Below are positions 17,592 through 26,112 of a stretch of DNA of 64,000 bases, piece after piece. The stretch is from CADEDH01 sp963732695. GTDB lineage: Bacteria; Actinomycetota; Acidimicrobiia; Acidimicrobiales; SZUA-35. The stretch is from contig CAVTAP010000013.1 of assembly GCA_963732695.1 (NCBI GenBank), positions 186,001 through 250,000 on the forward strand. Reading direction: 5' to 3'. Position 1 is the stretch's first letter. Each line of letters begins with the position of its first letter. The notes under the pieces are model-generated. The model ran no database searches and was not told where the DNA came from. It saw nothing but the letters and a program-made list of their open reading frames with translations. The translations under genes were made by a program, and so were the position numbers.

Positions 17592-18419
17592 ATGGCCGAC
17601 CGACTGCAGGGCAAGCTGGCACTGGTGACCGGAGGCGGCTCCGGCCTGGGGGAGGCGATCTGCACCCGCTTCGCCCAGGAGGGGGCCACGGTGATCGTGA
17701 ACGACCTGCGGGCCGATGCGGCCGAGCGGGTGGCAGCGGCCGTTGGCGGCCACGCCGCCCCCTTCGACGTGGCCGACTCGGCCGCCGTGGCCGACGCCTT
17801 CGCCAAGGTGGCGGCGAACCACGGCCGGCTCGACGTGCTGGTCAACAACGCCGGCATCGCCCCGCCGTCGACCCCGGCCGAGGCCGAGGAGCGGACGGCC
17901 CAGGTGCTGCGGCAGATCGGTGAGCTGCAGTCGGGCGGGCCGGTCACCACCTTCCTCGACGTGACGGTGGACATGACCGACGAGGCGTGGCGCCAGATGC
18001 TGTCGATCCACCTCGACGGCACGTTCTACTGCACCCGGGAGGCCCTCAAGATCATGAACCCTCAAATGGCGGGGTGCATCGTGAACATGGGGTCGATCAT
18101 GGGCACGTCGGGCGGGGCCGGGGCGCCCCACTACTGCGCGGCCAAGGCCGCCATCCTCGGGCTCACCCGGTCGGTGGCCCGGGAGGTGGTGCTGCGCAAC
18201 ATCCGGGTCAACGCCATCGCCCCCGGCTACATCGAGACGCCTCTGCTCGAGGTGATGACGCCCACCATGAAGGGCCTGATCGCGGCCCAGACCCCGATGC
18301 AGCGCCTGGGCGACCCCGACGACATCGCCTGGGCCGCCGTGTACCTGGCCAGCGACGAGGCCAAGTACGTCACCGGTCAGACCCTGTCGCCCAACGGCGG
18401 CTGGCACATGAGCCAGTAG
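17592..18419 (+). CDS. SDR family oxidoreductase (FabG-like)
   Basis: A 275-residue short-chain dehydrogenase: TGGGSGLG cofactor loop near residue 13, NNAG near 88, catalytic Ser in NMGSIMG, and YCAAK as the Tyr/Lys pair. An insertion of about 20 residues between NNAG and the next helix makes it longer than simple FabG. The ATG at 17592 has GAGGAGGG upstream; an in-frame ATG 17 codons earlier is less likely. It probably reduces or oxidises a hydroxyl/keto group with NAD(P). No partner gene indicates the substrate. Confidence 0.9.
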   Translation: MADRLQGKLALVTGGGSGLGEAICTRFAQEGATVIVNDLRADAAERVAAAVGGHAAPFDVADSAAVADAFAKVAANHGRLDVLVNNAGIAPPSTPAEAEERTAQVLRQIGELQSGGPVTTFLDVTVDMTDEAWRQMLSIHLDGTFYCTREALKIMNPQMAGCIVNMGSIMGTSGGAGAPHYCAAKAAILGLTRSVAREVVLRNIRVNAIAPGYIETPLLEVMTPTMKGLIAAQTPMQRLGDPDDIAWAAVYLASDEAKYVTGQTLSPNGGWHMSQ

Positions 18420-18487
18420 CGGCTCGGCCCGGCCGGGCCCGGTGGCCCCTGGTACGGGTGGGTCCGCCGGTGTGCGACGATGGGACG

Positions 18488-18925
18488 ATGGCGCAGCGAC
18501 CCCGGGGCGGATTCCGCCACATCGACATGACGCCGAACGCCTGGGCCGCCGTGATCGTGCCCGGGGCGGTGGCCGGGCTCACCGCCGGGCGGTTGTGGGG
18601 GGCGCCGCTGGTGCTCACGGTGGTGGGGGGCGTGGTGCTGTCGTACCTGCTGGCCCTGGCCGTCGACCGGGGGGCCGGGGCCCGGGCCCTGGTGACCCTG
18701 GACGTGTCGGACCTACCCGAAGCCAGCGTGAAGGCGTTGACGGCCCGCCTCGACGCCGACGGGGTGCCGGTGACGGTCCGGCGGTGGTCCGCCCCCGGCG
18801 ACGACGGGCCGGACGCCGATGACCCTGAGCCGCCCCATCACACCGCGCTGCGGGTGCCGAGCCGGCACCGGGCCCAGGCCGAGGCCGCCGTCGACACCGA
18901 GCGCCAGCGCCTGAAGCGCCCCTGA
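18488..18925 (+). CDS. Small membrane protein with a cytoplasmic tail (hypothetical)
   Basis: A 145-residue protein. Two hydrophobic helices (around residues 19-37 and 40-61, AAVIVPGAVAGLTAGRLWG and LVLTVVGGVVLSYLLALAV) precede a soluble alpha/beta-looking tail (ALVTLDVSDLPEASVKALTARLDADGVPVTV). The tail ends Arg/Glu-rich. The codon pattern fits its neighbours. I do not recognise a family. It is separated from LigD by a hairpin at 18941-18984. Confidence 0.65.
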   Translation: MAQRPRGGFRHIDMTPNAWAAVIVPGAVAGLTAGRLWGAPLVLTVVGGVVLSYLLALAVDRGAGARALVTLDVSDLPEASVKALTARLDADGVPVTVRRWSAPGDDGPDADDPEPPHHTALRVPSRHRAQAEAAVDTERQRLKRP

Positions 18926-18940
18926 CCGTCCGTCCCGCCG

Positions 18941-18984
18941 ACTTTTCACCACGACGATCACCGACGGCGTCTCCGGTGAAAAGT
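18941..18984. terminator. Inverted repeat upstream of ligD
   Basis: ACTTTTCACC (18941-18950) and GGTGAAAAGT (18975-18984) are exact complements over 10 bp with a 24-nt loop. It sits 16 nt after the membrane-protein stop and 37 nt before the ligD start. It may end the upstream transcript or act as an operator for ligD. Confidence 0.5.
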
Positions 18985-19020
18985 TGGTGGGGGCCCGGGC
19001 CGGTGGGGTACCAGTGGTGC

Positions 19021-20676
19021 ATGCCCGCCAAGCGACCGCTGGCCGACGACACCCCTGCGCTGGCAGCGTATGAGGCCAAGCGGGACTTCGCCCGGACCCC
19101 CGAGCCGGCTCCGGCTCCGCCGCAGCCGGAGACGGGCGACGCCACCGGGCGGGGCGGCCGGTTCGTGGTCCAGCGGCACCGGGCCCGGCGGCTCCACTAC
19201 GACTTCCGCCTGGAGATCGGCGGGGTGCTGGTGAGCTGGGCCGTGCCCAAGGGCCCCACGCTCGATCCCGCCGCCCGTCACCTGGCCGTGCACGTGGAGG
19301 ACCACCCGATCGACTACATCGACTTCGAGGGTGTCATCCCCGCCGGCGAGTACGGGGGCGGCGACGTGATCGTGTGGGACCGCGGCACCTGGGAGCCCCG
19401 GGGCACCGACGACCCGGCCCGGGCGGTGGCCGACGGCGACCTCCATGTCGACCTCCACGGCGAGAAGCTCCGGGGTCGGTTCGTGCTGGTGCGAGGCGGG
19501 CGGGGTCGCCGTCGCACCGTCAGCATGGGCTCGACCGGGGCCAAGGAGGAGTGGCTCCTGCTCCACAAGCGCGACGAGTTCGCGGTGGAGGGCTGGGACC
19601 CCGAAGACCATCCCCGCTCGGTCCGCAGCGGCCGCACCAACGACGAGGTGGCGGCCGACCCCGACGCCCAGTGGTTCAGCGACCGCCCGGCCAACCTGGC
19701 CGCCCTCGACTTCTCCTCCGACCGGGACGACATCGCCGCCCTCGACCGCCTCGGCCCCAACGGCGGCCGGTGGGACTTCGACGGCGTGACCCTCCGCCTC
19801 ACCAACCTCGACAAGGTCCTGTTCCCGGCCCGCCCCGGTCCGGGGCGGCGCAAGGCCCGGCCCCTGACCAAGCGGGATCTGATCCGGTGGTACGCCACCG
19901 TCGCCCCCGTGCTCGTGCCCTACCTCAGCGGCCGGGCCGTGAACCTCCACCGCTTCCCCAACGGGGTGGAGGCCAAGGGGTTCTGGCACAAGGAGATCCC
20001 GAACCACGCCCCCGAGTGGATCAGCCGCTGGCACTACAGCGAGGCCGACGCCGACGAGACCCAGTGGTACATCGTGGTCGACCGGCCGGCGACGCTGGCC
20101 TGGCTGGGGAACTTCGGTGCCGTCGAGCTCCACCCCTGGACCTCGCCCACCGACGCTCCCGACCGGCCGAGCTACGCCCTGATCGACATCGACCCCGGCG
20201 CCGACACCTCGTGGGACGACACGTTGACCCTGGCCCGCCTCTACCGCACGGCGCTGGAACACCTCGGCATCGACGGCTGCCCCAAGGTGTCGGGCCAACG
20301 GGGCATCCAGGTGTGGGTGCCGGTGGCCGGCTGCACCTTCGCCGAGACCCGGGCCTGGGTGGAGAAGGTGTCGCGCACGGTGGGCCAGGTGGTGCCCGAG
20401 CTGGTGAGCTGGGAGTGGCACAAGGCCAACCGGTCGGGGAAGGCCCGCCTCGACTACACCCAGAACGCCGTCAACAAGACGCTGGTGGCGCCGTACTCGG
20501 TGCGGGCCGCCCCCGGCGCCCCGGTGTCGATGCCGATCACGTGGGACGAGCTCGACGACCCCGACCTGCGGCCCGACCGCTGGACGATCCTCGACGCCCC
20601 GGCCCGCCTGCTGGAGCGGGGCGACCTCTTCACCCCCGTGCTCCACCCCTCACCGGGACCCCTGCCCGATCTGTGA
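19021..20676 (+). CDS. ligD: LigD: 3'-phosphoesterase + polymerase domains, no ligase domain
   Basis: A 551-residue enzyme of bacterial non-homologous end joining. Residues ~45-190 form the phosphoesterase domain (FVVQRHRARRLHYDFRLE carries the His/Asp/Glu metal site; also AVPKGPT and GEYGGGDVIVWDRG). Residues ~255-545 form the primase-type polymerase (VNLHRFPNG, FWHKEIPNHAPEW, and LIDIDPG with the metal-binding Asp pair). The order is PE-POL, while mycobacterial LigD is POL-PE-LIG. The ATP-dependent ligase domain is absent and the chain ends normally. Ku and a ligase are not in the window. The start at 19021 follows the domain boundary; an ATG 15 codons earlier would run into the hairpin. 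Confidence 0.92.
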   Translation: MPAKRPLADDTPALAAYEAKRDFARTPEPAPAPPQPETGDATGRGGRFVVQRHRARRLHYDFRLEIGGVLVSWAVPKGPTLDPAARHLAVHVEDHPIDYIDFEGVIPAGEYGGGDVIVWDRGTWEPRGTDDPARAVADGDLHVDLHGEKLRGRFVLVRGGRGRRRTVSMGSTGAKEEWLLLHKRDEFAVEGWDPEDHPRSVRSGRTNDEVAADPDAQWFSDRPANLAALDFSSDRDDIAALDRLGPNGGRWDFDGVTLRLTNLDKVLFPARPGPGRRKARPLTKRDLIRWYATVAPVLVPYLSGRAVNLHRFPNGVEAKGFWHKEIPNHAPEWISRWHYSEADADETQWYIVVDRPATLAWLGNFGAVELHPWTSPTDAPDRPSYALIDIDPGADTSWDDTLTLARLYRTALEHLGIDGCPKVSGQRGIQVWVPVAGCTFAETRAWVEKVSRTVGQVVPELVSWEWHKANRSGKARLDYTQNAVNKTLVAPYSVRAAPGAPVSMPITWDELDDPDLRPDRWTILDAPARLLERGDLFTPVLHPSPGPLPDL

Positions 20677-21406
20677 CGTCGCCCGGTCGCCCGCCGCCCC
20701 CCACCGGTCGGGGTGAGGGGGTAGGGTGGGTGATCAGGGCCAGCCCCACCCCGGCCAGCACGGCCATCACCACCGACCCGGCCCACAGCTCCGGCGGCCA
20801 GTTCAGCTCCCACCGCCAGGCCCCGGTGAGGGTGTCGGTCATGGGCCAGTTGTTGAACCCGTTGGCGTAGAGGAAGAAGAAGGCGACGGCGGTGGTGGCC
20901 AGCGTCAACGACAAGACGGGGGCCAGGAACGCCGGCCACGGGGGAGCGTCCGGCCCGGCCGTGTGCCAGGCCGCCCGGAAGGGGGCGGTGCACCCGGCCA
21001 GCATCCCCCCGAGCATCAGGAGATGGGTGGGCGACAACAGGGCGTCTATCGTCGACTCCACCCCGAACACGGTGTGCCAGATCCCGTCGCCCACGCCGCC
21101 CACGGCGAACACCCCGAGGCCGATCACCGCCGGCCCGTAGCCCAACGGCACCGCCGCCCACAGGCTGGTCGTCGCCGGTCGGCCCCGCCCCACGATCCAG
21201 GCCAGGCAGGCCGCCCCGCCGGTGAAACCGGCGTAGAACACGGCGTGCCACGGGGTGAAGAAGGTCTCCAGCTGGGGCTGGTGGCGGTGAGCCCACCCGT
21301 CGAGGCACAACCCCACGAGGGTCCACAGGCCGAAGGCCAGGAACAACAGATCCTCGCCGCCGGTGGTGCGGCGGGATCCCGGGCTGGGAGTGGCCGGGTC
21401 TTGCAT
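20630..21406 (-). CDS. Polytopic membrane protein (hypothetical)
   Basis: A 258-residue protein with about six hydrophobic helices. Conserved-looking polar features include DGWAHRH near residue 38, FFTPWHAVFYAGF, GDGIWHTVFG and LLSPTHLLM. Each places a His in or near a helix, which suggests metal or heme binding. Similar proteins of unknown role occur in actinobacteria. I took the ATG at 21406; a TTG two codons upstream is an alternative. The 3' end overlaps the convergent ligD gene by 47 nt. Confidence 0.75.
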   Translation of the reverse strand: MQDPATPSPGSRRTTGGEDLLFLAFGLWTLVGLCLDGWAHRHQPQLETFFTPWHAVFYAGFTGGAACLAWIVGRGRPATTSLWAAVPLGYGPAVIGLGVFAVGGVGDGIWHTVFGVESTIDALLSPTHLLMLGGMLAGCTAPFRAAWHTAGPDAPPWPAFLAPVLSLTLATTAVAFFFLYANGFNNWPMTDTLTGAWRWELNWPPELWAGSVVMAVLAGVGLALITHPTPSPRPVGGGGRPGDVTDRAGVPVRGGARG

Positions 21407-21483
21407 GATCAATCGTTACCACAAGGGAGCGGTACGGGGATGTCCCCGATGCCGGCTGGGCCGCCCAAGCGGACACTGCGGGC

Positions 21484-21822
21484 ATGACCATTCATCTCAC
21501 CACCTCGACCCAACGAATCTTCGCCGTTCTCGCCGGCGCCTGGATCGGCGTCCATCTGATGGTGCTGGTGCCGAGCGTCGTGACGCTGGCGCTGGTACCG
21601 CTGCTGGCGCTGGCCGGGCTCACGCCGCCGGTGGCGAAGCGTCCCGGCGCCGTGTTGGCCGTGACCGGGAGCACGATGGCGGCCGAGGTGGTGCTGTTCA
21701 TCCTGTCGAGCTTCGCGACCTATGCGATGGTGCTGCCGGTGGCCGGGATCGTGGCTGCGACGCTGACGGTTGTGCTCAGCCGCTCGATCCGGGTCGTCCC
21801 GCTGGCAGCTGTCCGGGTCTGA
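21484..21822 (+). CDS. Small membrane protein (hypothetical)
   Basis: A 112-residue protein that is almost entirely hydrophobic, with three to four helices (residues ~12-30, 32-48, 58-75 and 78-98). A short polar N-terminus (MTIHLTTSTQR) would be cytoplasmic or periplasmic. Codon use is slightly less GC-biased at third positions than its neighbours. No motif suggests a function. It is divergent from the six-helix membrane protein gene. Confidence 0.6.
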   Translation: MTIHLTTSTQRIFAVLAGAWIGVHLMVLVPSVVTLALVPLLALAGLTPPVAKRPGAVLAVTGSTMAAEVVLFILSSFATYAMVLPVAGIVAATLTVVLSRSIRVVPLAAVRV

Positions 21823-21873
21823 CCGGTACCCGGCCCTCCCGCCCTCCCCGGCCCCCCGTTTCCTCCACCCGAT

Positions 21874-24102
21874 TCAGCGGTCGGGCGGGGGGAACGGGGC
21901 CGGGTCGAGGAAGCGGGTGAGCACGTTCAGGCTGAGCTGGGCCACGTCGTTGTCGTAGCCGTTGCGGGCCAGGGCCCCGAACCACGAGATCGACCCGACG
22001 GAGAACACGGCACCCCCGTTCGGGGTCTCGTAGAACACGACGTCGCTGCGGACGTAGGGGTCGGGCGTGGGGTAGATCACCGAACCCTCGAACTCCTCCT
22101 TGGTCCGCACCATGTCGGGCCCGAAGGTGCCCACGGCCGACGCCAGCACCACGGCGTGGCGGGGCGACCCGAGGCGGGGGTCGTAGCGGTCGAGCTCCTG
22201 GCCGGCGGCCCCGCCGCCCAGCCCCGAGGTGCCGATCCGGCCCTCGTCGTCGTGCACCCCGTCCCACACCCACGCCGCCCGTCCGGCCCGTGACGCCTCG
22301 TCGATCGTGTAGTACGTCGCCCCCTCGAACCCCTGGGCGGCGAACCCGACGCCGCAGATCTCGTTGGGGGCCCGCTCCAGCCGGCGCCACATCCCGCCGT
22401 ACTCGGCCCCCCAGGCGTGGTAGCTCTCGCCGTTGCCGGTCTGCCAGTTGCGCACCCCGTCCTCGGCCCGCCGCAGCTCCATGGCCCCGGGCCAGCCGTC
22501 GCTGAACGCCACCCGCCAGTAGAACCCGTTGCCGCCGAGGTACATGAGCCGCCCGCCGGCCCGCTGCCACGCCTCCAGGGCGTCGAGCATGGCGGTGGAC
22601 CAGTACTCCGGATGGGAGCACGTCACGATCACCCGGTAGGGGGCGAGGGCGGCCAGGCCGTCGTGGTGCACGTCTTCGTCGCTGATCACGTCGTGGGTGG
22701 TGCCGAGCTGGCTACCGGCGTGCTCCAGCCAGGCGTTGAGGTCGGTGTCGGGGGTGAAGTTCCAGCCGTCGGCCCCGGGGCGGAGGTTGAGCACCGGCCG
22801 GAGGCGGGAGCTGAACATCATCCCCGACCCGTCCCCGTGCTTCTCGTACATCGACCGCCCCACCTCGGGGTGGCGGCGCACATAGTCGTGCTCCGGGCGC
22901 AACCGCTGACGGCTCTGGATGAAGTCGGCCCCCTCGAACAGCATCCGGTGGTTGGCGTAGGCCAGGTAGGTGGCCGACGACATCAGCAGGGCCACGTCGG
23001 CCGTGGGGGCCCCGGCGGCGGGGCGGACGAAGAACGGCACCCGGTCCTCGTCGCCGTGCGCCGCTGACGAGGTGGAAGGCGTAGATCCCGCTCGGCAGAT
23101 CGGAGGGCACGGTCAGCGAGAGGGTGGGGGACCAGCCGGCGTCGTAGAGGTCGTCGGTGTGGAAGTGGACGGCGTCCCACATCGAGGGATCGTCGGTCCA
23201 GCGCTGGGTCGAGCCGTCCCAGGTGGGCCCGGTCACGGCCCGGGTGGGGAGCTGGTGGAGGACGCCGTGGCGGCCGGCGGGCGCCGGTGTCGACGATCGA
23301 GGGGCCGTCCATGCCCCGGCTCAGGTCCCAGGCCAGCTCGGTGCCGTCGAGGCGGAGCCGGGGCCGGGCGATCCGGCCGTCGAGGCCGCCCCGATCCGGC
23401 CCGGCCGGATCACCGTCGCCATCGTCGGGGCCATCAGCGGGGCCGCCGGCCAGCACGAGACGGCTCCCAGGTCTGGGGCCCGGCGGCCGCCGGACCGGTG
23501 GCGGGGGAGGGGTTGCCCTCCAGCAGGTCGCGTCCCGGGGAGCGGGACGGCTCGGTGGTGGCGGCGCCGGTGAGCGTGCCGGCGGCCAGGTCCCAGCGGA
23601 CGGTCACGTCGTACCACCGGCGGTTCTCCAGCGCCCGGGGCCGCAGCACCAGGGCAGGCCCATCGCCCACCCGGGCCGTCAGCCGGCCCCCGGCCTCGGC
23701 TTCCACCCGCAGCGTGGACGGAGCGCCCACCAGGGTCAGCACCGTCTGGGGCTCCCGCGGCCGGGTGAGGTAGAGGCTGAACGCCAGCTCCACCACCGAC
23801 GAGGCCGTGAGCTCCCCCAGGTCGACCGTGCCGAACGAGCCGGGCACCAGTGGCTGGTGGGCCAGGTCCACCGTGGGGGCCAGCCCGGGCACCGGCACCG
23901 GGGCCACAGACCAGCCCGGCCCCCAGCGGGTGGGGTCGCCGCACGAGATCCGCTCCACCGACACCTGGGCCGGGCCCGGCCGGTGGCTGGAGGCCCGCAA
24001 CACCACCGTCTCGCCCGCTCGCAGCGACCACGGCTCGCAGTAGGCGGTGATCGCCTTCGGTTCGTCGGTCTCCCCTGGTGCGCCCCACATCATCGATGCC
24101 AT
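21874..24102 (-). pseudogene. N,N-dimethylformamidase large-subunit-like protein, three frameshifts
   Basis: Four consecutive reading frames together encode one protein of about 740 residues, the size of DMFase large subunits. The N-terminal part (24102 to ~23450) ends in a lectin-like domain (RRWYDVTVRWDL). Next come LDGRIARPRLRLDGTELAWDLSRGMDGPSIVDTG, then LPTRAVTGPTWDGSTQRWTDDP, then FFVRP...TYLAYAN and the large catalytic-type C-terminus (YWSTAMLDALEAWQRAGGRLMYLGGNGFYWR). The frame moves by the same step near 23440-23475, 23255-23275 and 23047-23062, and three such steps return to the original frame. The ATG overlaps the enoyl-CoA hydratase stop (TGATG). It may be decayed, or intact and misread. 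Confidence 0.72.
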
Positions 24103-24910
24103 CAGCGGAACTTCGGCTCGCGCTTCTCCAGGAAGGCCGACACGGCCTCTTTGTGCTCCGGGGTGCGGAAGGCGTCGTTGAGCGACGACAGCTCCCGGCG
24201 CTGCACCAGCGACAGGTCGGGCTCGGCCCCGTTCTGGGTGAGCAGCTCCTTGATCATCCGCACCGCCGGGGGCGGGTTCTCGGCGTAGGTCGTGGCCCTC
24301 GCGATGGCGGCGTCGAGGAGGGCGTCGTCGGCCACCACGTCGTCCACCAGGCGCAGGTTGAGGGCTTCGTCGGCCGGTACCATGCGGCCCGACAGGGCCA
24401 GGTCGCTGGCCGCCCCCCAGCCGCACCGCTGCACCAGGAAGTGGCTGGAGGCCAGCTCCGGCACCAGGCCCATGCGCACGAAGCGGGCCGACACCCGGGC
24501 CGACGCCCCGGCCACCAGGAAGTCCATCGGCAGCAGCAGGGTGAGCCCCACACCCACGGCCGGGCCGTTGATGGCGGCCACCATCGGCTTGGACCGCCGG
24601 ACCAGGCCCACCCAGTCGCCGGCGGTCTCGTCGCCCCCGCCCCCGGAGCCGCTGCCGCCCGCCGCTGCCGGACGGACTCACGATCCTCCCGGCCGGCGAA
24701 CTCGTCGCCGATGTCGGCCCCGGCGCAGAACGCCCGGCCGGACCCGGTGAACACGAAGGCGCCGATGGCGGGATCGGCGTTGCCGGCGTCTATGGCGTCG
24801 GTCAGCTCACGGCTCATCCGCCGGGTCCAGGCGTTCAGCTTCTCCGGCCGGTTCAGGGTGATCAGCCGGATCAACCCCCGGTCCTCCACCTCGATCTGCT
24901 GATAGTCCAC
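24102..24910 (-). pseudogene. Enoyl-CoA hydratase/isomerase, one frameshift
   Basis: A GTG start at 24910 with GGAGGAGC upstream opens a crotonase: LITLNRPEKLNAW, then AFVFTGSGRAFCAGADIGDEFAGRE, an oxyanion-hole motif. The frame is lost near 24640-24680 in a GGC/GCG-rich stretch. It resumes with ETAGDWVGLVRRSKPMVAAINGPAVGVGLTLLLPMDF, the second oxyanion motif and VPELASSHFL, and ends KREPKFR. One added base gives about 269 residues, normal for the family. The stop overlaps the DMFase-like start (TGATG), so the two were one transcription unit. The function would be beta-oxidation-type hydration of an acyl-CoA. Confidence 0.75.
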
Positions 24911-25577
24911 GGTGCTGTCGCTCCTCCACGGGTGTGCCGGTGGTCGTGGCGGCGGGCGCGGCGTCAGGTGCGCCGGCCGGCGTCACGGCCGAAGCGACCA
25001 GGTTGCCCCATCGCCCCGGCCCCGGCCACTCCGGGAGGGTCAGGCCGAAGACTCCGGCATCGACCAGGCCGGCACCGGCGCCGGGGGAGCGGCCAGCGGC
25101 AGCCGCTTCGGGCCCGGCCGGTTCGGTGGGCCCGGCCGACGCCGGGGTGCCGTCGGGGTGGTGCCAGGCGGCCAGCGCCACCAGCAGCCCGGGGAGAGCC
25201 AGCGACGCCGGGGCCAGGAGGGGGAGCCCGCCCCGGGCGGCGTCGAGAAGGCGGGCCATCGGGCCGGCCTGGGGATGGAGCTCGGTGACGAAGGCCAGGT
25301 TCTGGTTCAGGTGGACGAACACCCCGATGGTGGCGATGGCCACCGCCCCGGTGGCCAGGCCGGCGCCGGCCCGCAGGCGGCGGGGGCCGGTGGGGCCGTT
25401 CACCAGCCAGGCGGCGGTGAGGCCGGCCCAGGCCGCCACCCAGGCCATGGTCTGGGTGCCGCCGTGCCAGTGGGCGATGAGGGCGAGCTCCACCATCGAC
25501 GCCACGCTCACCCCCGCCGCCAGCAGGCACAGGAGCTCCCGGAACGCCGGTTGGCGGCCGGCCGGCCCCGCCGTCAT
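24807..25577 (-). CDS. Polytopic membrane protein (hypothetical), partner of HhH lipoprotein
   Basis: A protein of about 256 residues with four or five hydrophobic helices in the first 150 residues. Helix 2 and its loops carry His residues (LALIAHWHGG, FVHLNQN). The remainder is an Ala/Pro/Gly-rich tail. The ATG at 25577 shares a base with the TGA of the HhH lipoprotein gene (TGATG), implying translational coupling. The last ~100 nt overlap the enoyl-CoA hydratase start in another frame, so the true C-terminus may be shorter. No family recognised. Confidence 0.6.
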   Translation of the reverse strand: MTAGPAGRQPAFRELLCLLAAGVSVASMVELALIAHWHGGTQTMAWVAAWAGLTAAWLVNGPTGPRRLRAGAGLATGAVAIATIGVFVHLNQNLAFVTELHPQAGPMARLLDAARGGLPLLAPASLALPGLLVALAAWHHPDGTPASAGPTEPAGPEAAAAGRSPGAGAGLVDAGVFGLTLPEWPGPGRWGNLVASAVTPAGAPDAAPAATTTGTPVEERQHRGLSADRGGGPGVDPADHPEPAGEAERLDPADEP

Positions 25578-25951
25578 CACGCCCCGAAGTCGAGGTAGCT
25601 CATGATCCGCTCGATCTCGGCGTCGTCGATGTACTTGGCCAGCTCGTCGCGGAACTTGGCCGGCCCGGTCTGGGCGTCGTAGGGCCGGTACTCGAGGATC
25701 TCCCCGGCGATCTCGGGGCCGACGCCGGGGATCGTCTGCAGCTCAGCGGCCGTGGCCGCGTTGGCCGACAGCTTGGCCGCCGGGGCCGCGGCCGACGACG
25801 CAGTCGAGGCGGCCGGGGCGGCCGGTGTGGCAGCGGCCGGGGTGGAGGCGGCCGACGAGGTGGTCCCCGACGACGAGCCGCAGGCGGCGGCGCCGATGGC
25901 GAGGGCGGCCACCAGGCCTGAGGTCAACAGGGCGCGCGGGATGACGGGCAT
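25577..25951 (-). CDS. Lipoprotein with a helix-hairpin-helix domain
   Basis: A 124-residue exported protein. The signal peptide ends in a lipobox (IGAAACGSS), followed by a low-complexity Ala/Pro/Ser linker. A C-terminal HhH domain (LSANAATAAELQTIPGVGPEIAGEILEY, then a second helical pair ending IERIMSYLDF) resembles ComEA or PsbU. ComEA-type domains bind DNA outside the membrane, while PsbU-type domains are structural. AGGAG sits 8 nt before the ATG. It is coupled by TGATG to a membrane protein with His-rich loops. DNA binding is possible but not shown. Confidence 0.78.
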   Translation of the reverse strand: MPVIPRALLTSGLVAALAIGAAACGSSSGTTSSAASTPAAATPAAPAASTASSAAAPAAKLSANAATAAELQTIPGVGPEIAGEILEYRPYDAQTGPAKFRDELAKYIDDAEIERIMSYLDFGA

Positions 25952-25973
25952 GACGGTTTCTCCTGTGCTGGGT

Positions 25974-25996
25974 GGCGGTCGGGCCGTCCGACCGCC
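25974..25996. terminator. Perfect 9-bp hairpin after the kinase gene
   Basis: GGCGGTCGG and CCGACCGCC are exact complements separated by five bases. The site lies 117 nt beyond the histidine kinase stop and 23 nt before the lipoprotein start on the same strand. It may end the kinase transcript or form a 5' leader structure. Confidence 0.5.
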
Positions 25997-26112
25997 GCGC
26001 CGCCGGGGGCGGCCACCGGCGGCAGCGGCGCCGACGGTGTGCACCCATCGTGCGGGTCCGACGGCAAAGGCCGGGCTAAGCGACCGGCAAGGTCAGCCCA
26101 GATCGGGGGCGG

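Noticed and set aside
18958..20646. A 562-codon frame antisense to ligD
   Set aside because: The sense frame carries complete PE and POL domains; the antisense product has none.
21874..24910. Programmed frameshifting in the DMFase and hydratase genes
   Set aside because: Four separate shifts in 1.6 kb without slippery heptamers or evident stimulatory structures make error or decay more likely.
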